Shown here: positions 21,403-31,936 of the stretch, piece after piece
Position numbering within the stretch: position 1 is the first letter of the stretch
Layout: every line of letters begins with the position of its first letter
Assembly (NCBI GenBank): GCA_039704465.1
Contig: JASFAU010000012.1
Location: forward strand, 310,001 to 374,000
DNA from: Plasmodiophora brassicae
Taxonomy: Eukaryota; Endomyxa; Phytomyxea; Plasmodiophorida; Plasmodiophoridae
Direction: 5' to 3'
DNA: 64,000 nucleotides
Made by a program: the position numbers and the translations under genes
Notes under the pieces: generated by a model
What the model was told of the DNA's origin: nothing
Seen by the model: the letters and a program-made list of their open reading frames with translations, nothing else
Databases searched by the model: none

Positions 21403-22779
21403 GTAACTCCTTAACCTCATCAGCAAGGTGATGTTTCTCCTTCCTCATCCTGGCGGCATGTGCCTTCACCAGCTTCGGTACATCCATCGCCAACCTGCAG
21501 ATTGGCTCCCATGAATCCTCCGCTTCAGAGAAACCCTTCCATCCGATCAACAATTCCAATTCCCCTGTCTCCGGACTGTGCCTGCAGTCCTTGAAGACTT
21601 CAATGGCGAAACGCTCATTGTCATAATCCATCTGTCGCTTCAGTTCCTCAGTGGCATTCACTTTGCCATGTTCATACAGGCGAACGCGGTCCCCGTGAAC
21701 GGTTCGAGTGTCCGTCTCATTGAACATATTCCTCACCTCGTAGGTGTAGTTCTCGTGGCTATCAGTTATTTGATATAGGCCCCGCCACTTCATAAAGAGC
21801 TTCTTGCCCGGAACCTTACCCGGTTCAGGCAATCCGATGAGTACATAGTCACCGATCTGAAAGTTCGGTGCAGTTGCTCGTCGGTACGCGTCGCTCCTCT
21901 TCCTGTGTACGGCTCGGATTTTCTTCGATTGCTGCACTGCTCCCTTGTGCATTTCATTCAGCGACGTCTGCAATTGCATGACTAGCTCCTGAATATGCTC
22001 CTTTGAGAGTGTAGCTTCCCCATACTTCTCATCCCTGGCCTCTTGAACACTTGCTTCAGCGGGTTGTCTGGTTGACGTCCCATCATCACTGTCACTGGCG
22101 CATTCCCGTTGGTACGCGCCTGCGACCTGTGATTGATCGTGTGTTCAATGTTGTGGTTCAACCATGGCCAATCGTATTTGTCCCACTGCAATTCAGACAG
22201 AAGTGCTCTGACTAGTTGCAAGTAGTTCCTGTTGATCACCTCAATTGATCCATTACTGTAATGCCCATAGGCAACAGTCGGGTGATGAGCAAATCCACAT
22301 CGACGCGCCAGTTCCTTCACAACGTTTGCCAGAAAGCAAGACGCCATGTCTGACACCATCAACTCAAACGTTCCGAAGATAGCCCTCCATTCGAGCAGTG
22401 CCTCTACAGTGGTTTCCGCATTGGGTGTATGGTCAGGAGTAATCTTGACCATGCCAGACAGATCATCCCTGATTATCAGGTTCCATTGCAGATCATGTCT
22501 TCCGCCCTTCTGAGCCGCCATCATGTATAGCCAATCCAAGTGAATCACCTGATTCGGCCTAACACCATGAACAGCTGTTCCCAATGGCCTGGGAATCCTA
22601 ACCCCGCCCCTTGTCGGTAGACAGTTCAAACACGCGTTGCAGAACGTCCTCATGTCCTCATCGCAGTGTGCCCAATGGCAGAACTCCCCAACTTCCTCAA
22701 CGAGGCCTTCAGTCCTAGATGCCCACTGTTTCCGCCCGCATGAGCAATAGCGCATAGCTGCAGCTTCAGCTCGTTGCAT
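21403..22779 (-). pseudogene. Element C pol: integrase and chromodomain
   Basis: Two minus-strand frames. 22779-21982 has the integrase zinc finger end (HWAHCDEDMRTFCNACLNC) and core (VIHLDWLYMM, LMVSDMASCFLANVVK, VAYGHYSNGSIEVINRNY). The second Asp is in SDMAS and the Glu in SIEVIN. 21979-21403 has the barrel (FQIGDYVLIGLPEPG) and chromodomain (FKDCRHSPETGELELLIGWKG, EDSWEP). A frame change lies near 21980, and another near 22700 separates this from RNase H. The piggyBac insertion cuts the last few codons. Confidence 0.88.
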
Positions 22780-25214
22780 TCGTCTGGTATGATCACCTGT
22801 CCCTTCCCTGTGACGAAGAGATCATCACCATTCTTCGGTCGTTTCGTTCCTCTGAGCCATTTCCTCTGAGCCTTACGGATTTCGTCCACGGTCGGCCATT
22901 GGAATTCCTTCCTTTGTAACGGCCGTACCCGATATCCGTCCTCAATTTGAAGCGTTATCCTCCTGATCGTGCGTACCTCTAGGTGCTGGTCATCAGGCCC
23001 ACCGTCCGGTGCACCCCACCGCGTCATAAGATCCGACCACACATTGTCCTCCCCGCAATGTGTTCAATGACGTAGTTGACCCTCTGTATGTCCAGTGCCC
23101 ATCGTTGCAGTTTCTGCGCCGTTGGCTTTGACACGTCCGTTGGTGAGAATATCCTCACGAGATTCCTATGATCGGTAAACAAACGAAACTGCTCGTTGGT
23201 TGTAACGAGATAGTCCAGTTTGTCAATCCCATCCTTGATCGCGAACCCTTCCTTCTCCACCGTGGACCAGTTCCGCTCTGGGCCCGCGAACTTGTGTCCG
23301 ACGAAACCCAGCGGTTCATGTCGCTGCCCATGCACTGGTTTACCCAAGTCCTCAGGCGGAATCTGTGTGACTACCGCCGCGCTGTTAACCTCATTTGCAT
23401 CTGAGAATAGGCATTGGATCCGGTCCTTTCGCGGGTACGCTAGTTGGACCGTGTCCGCCACTGCCATCTTCAGTTTCTCGAATGCCAGCGCATGTTCGGG
23501 TGACCATCCATATTTGCACAATCGCACCCTCCTGGCAATGGCTTTCGTCCTGCCAGGTTGGTCCTTCATTGCATCCTCGTATATCCTCTGTAACAGGTGT
23601 ACCTTCCTGTTGTACTCAGGGATGGACCTACTCATCCACTGAGTTGCCATAAGGAATTGTTGCAAGGCCCTTGCCGTTCTCGGCTGTGGTATCGCCATTA
23701 AAGCCTCAATCCTAGCAGGATCGTGCCTTACCCCTTCTGGCGTGAATATCCTTCCACAGAACCGAACCTCTGTTGTGAAGAGCTCACACTTCTCCACGTT
23801 GAACTTGATGCTGTGCCGTTCGGCTAGCATCAGAGTCCGTTCCAACGTTCGGAACCAATCATCCTCCCTTTGGGCATGCCCCATTAGATCATCGATCCAT
23901 ATGATTAGTTTGTGGAACATAAGTTCCCCGAACACCTCAAACATCCTCCCTTGATACTGAGGGGCGGAGTTCATTCCCCCCTGCATCGACCTCGTTGGCT
24001 TATACACCCCCTTATCTGTCATGAAGGAGAAGATCTCCTGACACGCTTCATCCAGCGGCATCATCCAGAAGCCTTTGAACGCGTCTAGCTTAAACCAGAA
24101 CCTCGAGCCTGCCAGGTTCCTCAGTATCGCCTTCCTGATGTGGCATAGGCCACGCCACGGCGACACATTTGGCATTAACAGCTCTGAGATCAACACAGAA
24201 CCGCTTTCCGCCCCCTGGCTTCGTCACCACCACCACCGGTGAAGCCCACTTCGCGTTGTAGTTTTCAACGACTAGGCCATACTTCTTCAATTGGGCGACG
24301 AATTCCTCCATGAAAGCACTGTCCTCCATACTGTACTTTCTGGCTCGGCACCTGTAAGGTTCCGCATCCGGTTTCAGCTCCGTGACAAATGGTGTAACCC
24401 TGGCTGGACCATCAGGTCCAATGCTCATACGCCAAACGTCCCTATATCTTCTGACGAGTTTCCGAAGCGATGTCCCCATCGCTTGCGGTAGGCCATTCCT
24501 CAATGCGCGCTCGACCATCCCGTCCATCTCCCTTTCCAGGGAGTCTGTGGAATCGGTTCCGATCCTCACATCCTCTGTTTCCTCTTCCTCCCCTTCCCAG
24601 AGAGGTGGCATCACGTTTGCCATATTGTGCACTTCATCCATGACGTCATTCCCCTTCTTCGGCGTGCTCTTAATGAGTACGTCCAGGGCCTTCTTTGGGT
24701 GGATACCCAAGTCGTCCAACAGCCTCTCCCCTAGGATTATTTCCTTTTCAGGAATGTCCCATACAAGGCATCGGCGCCGGCGAGTGATCAGTTCGCCTGC
24801 CGTCGTCGTCAGTCCCAGATCCAGTATCATCACATGGTAGGCTGTGTGCTTCGTTTCTCTGTCTACCAGACAGAACGTTTCCGGCTTCTGGAGGTTCTCC
24901 ATTGTTAACAATGGGTCCCGCTCCATTAGCTCGCGCGCTATGGTCAATGGCATCAGAACGTCAACCGATGTCGCTCCACTGTCCAGAACCCCAACGTAGT
25001 CTTCCTCATGTCCGTTTACACGAACGACTACTTGGTCCCCTGTCCTCTGCGCCCCCTCCGACACTCTTCCTACCACTGGAAGCCATGGGTACTCTGACAA
25101 GTCGTCATCTTTATCAGATTTGGCCTTACGGGGTCCATCCCTTCCCGTTGGCCCCTTGCGGCGATCCTTCAGCAGGTCTGCGACCTGCTTCTTGGTAAAG
25201 GCTTCTTCGGGCAA
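22780..25214 (-). pseudogene. Element C pol: protease, reverse transcriptase, RNase H
   Basis: Minus strand. Protease with YVGVLDSGATSVDV at about 25000. RT begins at KPDAEPYRCRARKYS and KWASPVVVVTKPGGGKRFCV, shifts frame near 24150, and continues with FWFKLDAFKGFWMMPL and the active-site box KLIIWIDDLMG. As in element B, Trp replaces Tyr. RNase H has CLFSDANEVNSAAVVTQ and FTDHRNLVRIF. Another frame change near 23035 precedes a linker. B and C belong to one lineage but are strongly diverged. Confidence 0.88.
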
Positions 25215-26214
25215 CGAAACGCTGGATGTCCAACCTCGTCACAGTTGAAACATCGCAGGTCCTTCCGGTGTCGTTTCGTGTCCCGGCCTCCATCGCCTCC
25301 CTCATCCGTCTGCGCCCCTCGCTTCCTCGGGGTGGGTTTGACCTTTCCCTTCCCCTTGCCATCCTCACGTCCCGGCTCCATGTACAACATCGTCTCCTCA
25401 TACGATGCAGCTCGTTCCTTCAGCACCCGATAGAATTCCAAAGGGTCCTTCTGGAGATCGGTCTGGCGCTTCATGACGAGGGTCCGCATGAGCGCTTGTA
25501 AACCGGATGGGCGCACAGCACCCAGTAGGTACTTGACCAGGTTCTTCCGTCCCTCGCGGGACGTGAAGAGGTCCTGCCACCCGTTGCGCGCGACCAATTC
25601 CTCGTACTGCTGCACGAGGTTCACGACCCTTGCCGCTGGTGTGGTGATGGTCAGCTTCATCGCCAGCTTCCGCATCTCCCGGTCGATGTTCGCGTCCTCG
25701 AGCGATCCTGCTCCAGATGCCTCTTCATCCAGTCCATCAGGTCGCTCTCCGTCACCCCCTCGGCGTCCGTGCCGAGTTCCCACTTGCAGATCGCCCTGAG
25801 CAGACCGGGGTCGATCATACTCCTCACTGACCGTGGGATCTGGCCCTTGGCATTCGGATCGTCCCGGAAGTGATTCCGATACGTCTTCAGCTCGGCCATG
25901 AACGTCGTGACGGCCTTGCGGTCCATGCTCTTCAAGGTCGGCGCCTTGTTCATCTGCAGGACGATCGTTGAGCCTTGCACGCTCTGTCCTTGTTGTCGAT
26001 CATCGACGTCATCTTCCAGCAGCATCTCCTGCGCGGTGGCCACCATCGCGTCCTTCTTTGAAACCTTCCCCGAAAGGATGTTCAAGAGATCTCTGTGACG
26101 TCCCAACGGTGATGGTATATCAGCCGTGTAGTAAATATAATCGTCTGTGTCCCCGACCTGCAGCTCCCACGGACGCCGAGCGGACTCCGTGCGCACTCCG
26201 TGCATGTCCGTCAT
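25169..26214 (-). pseudogene. Element C gag, starting inside the 5' LTR
   Basis: An ATG within the 5' LTR (26214) opens a frame that leaves the LTR and runs into Gag (to 25657). A second frame (25783-25169) continues Gag and ends with a zinc knuckle CFNCDEVGHPAFRC (C-x2-C-x4-H-x4-C). A frameshift near 25700 separates them. Start of translation inside the LTR would mean the primer-binding site is translated; this is supported only by the open frame. The same ATG in the 3' LTR runs by chance into element B sequence. Confidence 0.75.
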
Positions 26215-26273
26215 TCTTAGGGCGGTCTAGCCGGATCACAGCTATTCTTGTCTTATAGCTTGGAGCCGGCACA
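26094..26273 (-). repeat. Element C 5' LTR
   Basis: 180 bp, TGTG...CACA, partner of 17167-17346. On the minus strand the sequence after it starts GAGATCTCTTGAAC; no standard tRNA primer-binding site is recognised. Confidence 0.92.
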
Positions 26274-27119
26274 GGAGCGTTCACGGTCACTGGATGTGGG
26301 CCCGATTGCCGGTTGGCAGGCACAGGGCGATGGGCTGGTACGCGGCGTCCACCTGAAGTTGTCGCTGCGGGAGTCAGCTTGCTCTGCTTGTCGGCGAGTC
26401 GCAGTTCGGAGCACGTCTTCCGAGGACGCTTGATCGATGCGTTGCGGGCGCGTCCGATCGCGACGAAGTGCCTCGCCCAATCCTGCGCCTCGCGAACGAT
26501 CGCCCTGGTATTGCCTTCACGTTCGGCCTTGTCCTCCTTGATCCAGGCCTGGACGTGACCGCGGAGGTAGCCGGGCTGGAGCGAGTCAGCGATCAGGCGC
26601 CCCATGGCCTTGCGTCCTCCGGCGGTCTCGCTCAGGTTCCAACCGTGGCGGTCCTGGATGGCCGTCAGCTGGTCCGGGATTGACGCGATTTGATCTCTGC
26701 AGGGGGTCGACATCGAGGTATCCATCGAAAGCTCATCCGCGATCTTGGACTCGATGTCCTGAATACGCAGCCCGTGGCTGGTGGGCAATGCGTTGACCTG
26801 GTCTCGGATCCATCCGTCCAGCAATTCGTCCGTCAACGCCTCGGCGCCGTCGTCCAGGTCCAGGTGATTTTCGGCAATGGCCTTCAACTGCACGGCGGTG
26901 AAGCACAGCCGGATGCCTTGCGGACGAAGTCGACGCCCCCGCGGCTGCTGCGCCTCCCGATCCTCGAAGATGGCGACGTAGCGGTTGTACGCCTCGCGCA
27001 GCGTCAGGATCGATGTCGAGTCAAGGTTGTTAGCCTTGGGCAGGATGCTCGCATCGGCGTTCGTAACGATGGTAGGACTTGTCGAGCCGCCGCTGCTGCT
27101 GCTGCTTGTCAGCTCCATG
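26274..27119 (-). CDS. Element B gag, N-terminal part
   Basis: On the minus strand the ATG at 27119 (MELTSSSSSGG) lies just after the 5' LTR. The protein has a Ser-rich start, then a helical capsid-like region (LREAYNRYVAIFEDREAQ, TAVQLKAIAENHLDLD) and a basic C-terminal part. No characterised domain is recognised beyond position and composition. It is cut by element C, and the zinc knuckle and protease follow at 17162-16381 in the same frame after excision. The frame is also open upstream through TTG codons in the LTR, so a longer start is possible. Confidence 0.8.
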
Positions 27120-27175
27120 TCGTGTCGTCGTCGGTGTCGTTCACGGAGAGTCAACGTACGACACGTAGTGGCCAC

Positions 27176-27391
27176 TATAGTGTCTTCCGTCAAGCCTCGG
27201 GTGACACAATAGACGAATGCCGTTTATCCACCATCGATCCCGTACCCCGCTCTCCCATCAGCGGCGCACGTGATCGCGTGCTCTCGATCCCCGCATATCT
27301 CGACATATGAATCTCTGGCGCATGTGAATATCTGGAGGATGCTGATGCTGACGTAGGTGATGAGGAGCTAAATATAGGACCCCGGACTACA
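27176..27391 (-). repeat. Element B 5' LTR
   Basis: 216 bp, read as identical to 11712-11927. On the minus strand it is followed by GTGGCCACTACGTGTCG, with no recognised primer-binding site. Confidence 0.9.
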
Positions 27392-27395
27392 CGTG

Positions 27396-29721
27396 GCGTT
27401 TTCGACCGGCAGCAGACGTCGCACGATTTGATGTAGTGCTTGACGTAGTCGCGGAGGCCTGGCCACCAGAACTCGCGGAGCACGAGGTGCAGCGTCTTTC
27501 CGAGGCCGAAGTGTCCAGCTGTCTGCGCGTCGTGCAGCGATTTCAGGATTTCCAACTTGCAATCGTCGCCGGAGACCACCACGCGATCGTCCCGGTAGAG
27601 GATGCCGTCGGCCTGGCGGAAGCGACGGTTCCGTGGTGTCGGGGCGGCTAAGCGTGCGAGTACCTTCTGAACAAAGGGGTCCGTTGCTTGGTTAGTTCGG
27701 ATGCGGGCCCACAAGCTCTCGGTGCTGCGCGGTTCGCCAATCAAGTTAAGAACGTGGTTGGTAACGGGGGAATCAGTGGTGATGAAGTGAGCTGCCGTCA
27801 ATACTTGGGTTGCTTGCTGGGCTGCTTCGGCCTCCGCCTTCGTTGGCCGGTACTCTGGTCGACGCGTCAATGCGTCCGGTTTGCCGTGAAGGCGTCCCGG
27901 ACGATGGGCGATGCGGAAGTCGAATTCGCCCAAGAGTTGCGCCCAGCGAACTTGTCGTCTCGACAACTTTTGGCTGCTGAGAAACCATTGCAGGTTCCTG
28001 TGGTCGCTGTAGACGAGCGTCTGGTGCTGCGCCGAGTCCAGGAACTGGCGCCATTTCTGGAAGCCTTCCACGATCGGTAGTAGCTCCTTATCGTGCATCT
28101 TGTAGTTAATCTCTTCCGGGGTCAACTTCCTCGAGTAGAACGCAATCGGGTGCAGTTCGCCGTCGTCGTCGCGCTGCGACAGTACCATGGCGAGGGCGAA
28201 GTCGGATGCGTCCGTCTCGACTTCGCACGGCCGGTCGGGATTGAAGTGCGTCAGGATCGGAGGAGACGTGAACGCGGCTTTCAAGGTGCGGAATGCGGCA
28301 TCTTCTTCAGCTCCCCAGTGAAAGTCCACGTTGTCCTTCGTGAGGTCGGTGAGTGGCAAGACAATCTCTCCATAATGCGCGATGAACTTGCGGTAGAAGT
28401 TGGCAAACCCCAGGAAAACTCGGACAGCGTGCGCATCGCCGGGCGGCTCCCAAGCTAGGATCGTGTCGATTCGGGCCTGGTCTATTCGGACGCCGTTGTG
28501 AGAAATGACGTAGCCGAGGAACTCGACCTCGGAAGCGTCGAAGGCGCACTTGCTGAGCTTTCCAAAGAGCTTCGCCTCGCGGAGACGTTCCAGGACGAGG
28601 CGAACGTGGCGTTCATGGTCCTCCGGATTGCGAGAAAATATCAAGATGTCGTCGAGGTACACGAGGACGAATACGTCCAAGTAGTCCCGGAACAGGTCGT
28701 TCATGAACCCTTGGAATGCGGCGGGTCCATTGGCCAGCCCGAACGGCATCACCAAGTACTCGAAGAGTCCAAACGGTGTGCGAAACGCGGTTTTCCATTC
28801 GTCGCCTTCCCGGATCCGGACTTGATGGTAGGCCGAGCGGAGGTCGATCTTGGTGAATATCTTGGCCGAGCTTAGTTGGGCAAGGCTCTGGTCGACGAGA
28901 GGAACGGGATACCGGTTTTTGATCGTTACGGCGTTCAGCCCGCGATAGTCGACGCAAAAACGCAACGATCCATCCTTCTTCTTAGCGAACAGAACGGGGG
29001 CGCCAGCCGGGGATTTCGACGGGCGAATGAAGCCGGACTCGAGGTTGGTCGTCAGGTACACCTTCATAGCTTCCTGCTCACGTGGCGATAGTCCATAAAG
29101 GCGGCCGAACGGCGGTTCCTTCCCGGTGTGCAAGTCGATGGCACAATCGAAGGCCCGATGTTCCGGTAGTCGAGACGCGGCCGCTTCATCGAACACGTCG
29201 GCGAAGTCTGCATACTTGGCGGGAAGCTGCGTGTCTTGCGTGGAACCAGGCGTCGTCCATGTCGTATGGATCATGTAACAATTCGTGCCATCCTCGTGTG
29301 CGTCGTTGAAGAACTCGTCCGGCGCCACCGTGCGAATGTGGAAATCGTCAACAGTCATGTCGGGGGGTGCCGTGGCCATCTCCTCCGTGTCGTCGGTGGT
29401 GGCCGGTAGAGGATGCTGCGAAGTGTCGCCTCCGCCCGGAGGGTCGACCGTCCGGTCGCATGGGCTCAGATCCAGCCATTCGTCAAAGGATGCGTCGTGC
29501 GCGCGCAGGGCGGACGCCATGCGGGAGACCTCCAGGAAGGCCCGCTTCATGTCGAGTCGGGGGTCTGCCTCCCTGAGAAGGCCCCAGAGCACCAGTGCCT
29601 GCAGAGGGCAGCGGTCCGTCGACGGCCGCGATTCACAGGGTTGGGCTAAGGCTGAGGCCCTGGACGCATCAGAGCTGGTTCGGCGGCGAGGGGGCGAGGT
29701 CCGGCGCGACCCGCCCTCCAC
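27396..29721 (-). CDS. Element A pol, N-terminal half: RT, RNase H, integrase zinc finger
   Basis: Minus strand, open for about 775 codons up to the element B insertion. Reverse transcriptase: LYGLSPREQEAMKVYL, GAPVLFAKKKDGSLRFCVD, IFTKIDLRSAYHQVRI, TPFGLFEYLVMPFGL and the canonical box FVLVYLDDILIF. RNase H: PCEVETDASDFALAMVL and DKELLPIVEGFQKWR. A tether (AHRPGRLHGKPDALTRR) and the H2C2 finger (HDAQTAGHFG...CDVCCRSK) follow. All catalytic motifs are intact. The upstream protease frame differs, so Gag-protease and Pol may be joined by a frameshift near 29680. Confidence 0.93.
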
Positions 29722-30700
29722 AAGGCAGGTGTGCTCGTGAACGCCGGTCGTCGCTCATCTCGGTTTGTTCTGTCCTTCATCTGTGCGGACGTCATTAAGT
29801 TCGGAGCCTGGCTCGTCGGCACTTCGCGGGGCGGCGACAAGTTGTGAATGGTCAGCGGCAGCGCGTGTTGCAAGGGGGAACAATCGGCAGGCGCGACGCG
29901 ACTCCAGTGCGGCCCCAGGAGCAAGGACGTGATGTGAACGGCATGGTGCGTAGTCCAGTCCGGTCGGTCGGTAGGGGCGCCACGTAGCGCGTCTCTAACG
30001 GCAGCTGTCTCTAACGCTGGATGCCGCGGCGTGGCGTCCGCCGGCGCTAGTGGTGGCGATCGCGGCATAGGACTGTCGTCGTCTCGTGGTATAGGGTCGT
30101 CGGGCACAGGTTCCGGCTCAGGCCCATGCTCGTCTCCCGGTGAACTAGTCTCCGTCGCGGTGGCGACCATGTTGGCGCCCGTCGCTCTCGAGATCGGCTC
30201 GCTGTGATCGGGACTCGGGGCGGCGTTGCCGCAGCGGCAGGCGTAGCGTCGCGTCGTCGATCTCAACCGCCAGTTCACATCGGGATTGTGGACGTCCAGC
30301 CACGGCATGCCCAAGATAATGGGGTGATTCGGCGAATGGATGACGTTGAGGACGAGGTGTTGATCGGCGAATTCCCCATTGACCACAGAGGAGAGCGGAA
30401 CGGTCTCTTGCGAGATCGGCGTAAGTGCTCGCCCATCAACGACCTTGACGGATACAGGGTCCGGTTTGCGTCGACAAGGGATGCCGTGCTGTCGCACCAG
30501 AGCCCAGTCGATGAACGAGCTTGTCGCGCCGCAATCCAGGAGGGCCTTCGTCGTGAACGTGATGCCTCTGCATGTGATGGAGATGTCCACGATAGGCGAT
30601 TGAACGAACGGGCGTTGGGCGAGATGAAGCGAAGTAAGGATTAAGCAGTCGGGTTCGTGGAATGAGGAATTTAATGGGTGATCGTCGAACCCGGGTCCGA
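29722..30700 (-). CDS. Element A protease region
   Basis: The minus-strand frame (part of an ORF running 31316-29646) has the retropepsin motif TKALLDCGATSSFID (D-C-G-A in place of DSGA) near 30530 and the later block HPIILGMPWLDVHNPDVNW near 30310. A Pro-rich, Asp-rich linker leads toward the RT. The frame overlaps Gag at the 5' side and the Pol ORF at the 3' side. It would process the polyprotein. Confidence 0.8.
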
Positions 30701-31354
30701 TCACCCTTCCCCGTTTCCCGGCTGGGCGCGGAGAGGGCACTCGCGCGACCGGTGACCGTGCGCCTTGCATCGGAAACAGCGTCCCTCGCGTAGGCATCGC
30801 GCGCGCTCGTCGTCGGTCAGCGGTACCGTCTGTTGGCCTCCCGTCAGCTGGTTCACCTGCGGCGGGACAAACGGGTATGCGGGCTCTAGGTGCCGGGCCT
30901 TCGCGATCATGGCGTCCAAGGTGACGAGCTGCCATTTGTAGAGTTCCTCGCTCAGTGCGGCGTGCAAGGAATTGCGAAAGTATTCCGCTAGCGTCTCCTC
31001 GGAGTAGTCGCATTCCCGCGGGTTCAGCCGGCGGGCCCGTAGGTACAGGCACCGGAATCGCACGACGTGCACGTCGATGCTGGGCGTCGTCCGGCGGAAA
31101 TGCTCGAATGCCTCCTTGGCGGCACGCGGTGTCGATTCCGGGAACGCACCAGTCAGTGACGCTGTCAACTCGGTCGGCGTCGTCGGCGCCGCCGCGAAAT
31201 AAAGCTCCCGCGCGTCGCCGACCAGGCGGGACGAGAGCAGGTTTCGGGCCGTGCGAGGCAACGGTTCCTGCGAACGCAGGTCGAGCCCTGCGAAGTCGGA
31301 GAACATCTCTAGCCAATCCCGGGCGGTGATGGCGTCGATTGCAAAGTCAAGCAG
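30701..31354 (-). CDS. Element A gag, 5'-truncated
   Basis: The minus-strand frame is open from the right end of element A. The first Met is at 31306 but the open frame begins at 31354, so Gag lacks its N-terminus. The capsid region has ITARDWLEMFSDFAG, LVGDARELYFAAAP and EAFEHFRRT; a knuckle CFRCKAHGHRSREC (C-x2-C-x4-H-x4-C) ends it near 30730. No LTR or leader precedes it; the target duplication CTGACTC follows directly at 31355. Confidence 0.85.
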   Translation of the reverse strand: MLDFAIDAITARDWLEMFSDFAGLDLRSQEPLPRTARNLLSSRLVGDARELYFAAAPTTPTELTASLTGAFPESTPRAAKEAFEHFRRTTPSIDVHVVRFRCLYLRARRLNPRECDYSEETLAEYFRNSLHAALSEELYKWQLVTLDAMIAKARHLEPAYPFVPPQVNQLTGGQQTVPLTDDERARCLREGRCFRCKAHGHRSRECPLRAQPGNGEG

Positions 31355-31369
31355 CTGACTCTTGTGAAG

Positions 31370-31936
31370 GGGGATATCATGCGTGTTCGCATGCTGAAGG
31401 CTCCATCTTCCGTTCCATCGCGGAACCGAATAATCGATGCTCGGGAACGGCCCCGCCTTATCGACATGGGCTCTTCGAGCACAGCGTCGGCTTCGGCATC
31501 TAACGCATCGAGTTCGGCGTCGACTTCGGCGTCCTGTGCAATTCCTGCCTTTTCGTTATCTTCACAACCAGACGGTGGCGAAGACGCTTCTGAAGGACCT
31601 GATGGTGAGGACGAACTCGACGATGCTGCGTTGGCAAGCGATCCTGTGGCGACGTACGCAGCTGTTCTCAGCCAGCTGGACGAGTACGATGAAGTCGATG
31701 AAGAGATCATGGAAACTGGATCCGTCAGCGTCGTGGACCCTGTTCCTGACGAGCTGTTTCGGGTGCCAGAGCCTACCTCAGCGGATGACCTGCCACCCTT
31801 GCCCGTTGTCAACGACAGCAGCGTTCCCCAGGAGCACGTCAACAAGCTGAACAACGTCCGTGCGATGAAACGATCGTTAATGGACATATTCAATAATGAC
31901 ATTGAGTTACCGCCGCTGTTTCCCCGATCCCAATAA
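31370..31936 (+). pseudogene. hAT transposase C-terminal tail, displaced 21 kb by element A
   Basis: The plus-strand frame right of element A's target duplication continues with MRVRMLKAPSS, a basic stretch (SRNRIIDARERPR), a Ser/Ala-rich and then Asp/Glu-rich segment, and the ending LPPLPVVNDSSVPQEH...KRSLMDIF with a stop at 31934-31936. Similar acidic then LPPLP-type tails end hAT transposases in protists (recalled, not searched). If element A is removed, the upstream hAT frame meets TGA unless an intron is spliced; GT at 10423 to AG at 31369 (26 bases after excision) or at 31399 (56 bases) both keep frame. The 56-base option fits host intron sizes. Confidence 0.6.

Larger units (their letters stand above)
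17167..26273 (-). mobile_element. LTR retrotransposon C (Ty3/gypsy, chromodomain) inserted in element B gag
   Basis: It is bounded by 180 bp LTRs (17167-17346 and 26094-26273; TGTG...CACA; one mismatch seen) and the 4 bp duplication GGAG (17163-17166 and 26274-26277). On the minus strand the polypurine tract CTTTGAAGGAGGGGAA abuts the 3' LTR. Coding order: gag, protease, RT, RNase H, integrase, chromodomain. It contains a piggyBac element near the end of pol. Removing C with one GGAG restores the Gag frame of element B. Confidence 0.93.
11712..27391 (-). mobile_element. LTR retrotransposon B (Ty3/gypsy, chromodomain) inserted in element A
   Basis: It is bounded by direct 216 bp LTRs (11712-11927 and 27176-27391) that I read as identical, and by the 4 bp duplication CGTG (11708-11711 and 27392-27395). 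On the minus strand the LTR begins TGTAGTCC and ends ACTATA. The 5' LTR is the right one. Order: gag (27119-26274), knuckle-protease, RT-RNase H, integrase-chromodomain (to 12693), 0.77 kb 3' region, 3' LTR. It is interrupted by element C inside gag and by a SINE between protease and RT. The identical LTRs say the insertion is recent. Confidence 0.93.
10441..31354 (-). mobile_element. Gypsy element A (chromodomain, no LTRs), split by element B
   Basis: Both ends are flanked by the direct repeat CTGACTC (10434-10440 and 31355-31361), a clean 7 bp target duplication in the hAT gene. Without the 15.7 kb of element B, A is about 5.2 kb. On the minus strand its left end is the 3' terminus, with the AATAAAG-hairpin shared with the copy at 1553-1621. 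The right end starts directly inside gag coding sequence. No LTR, primer-binding site or polypurine tract is seen at either end. A 5'-truncated copy with a target duplication is unusual for an LTR class. Confidence 0.75.
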
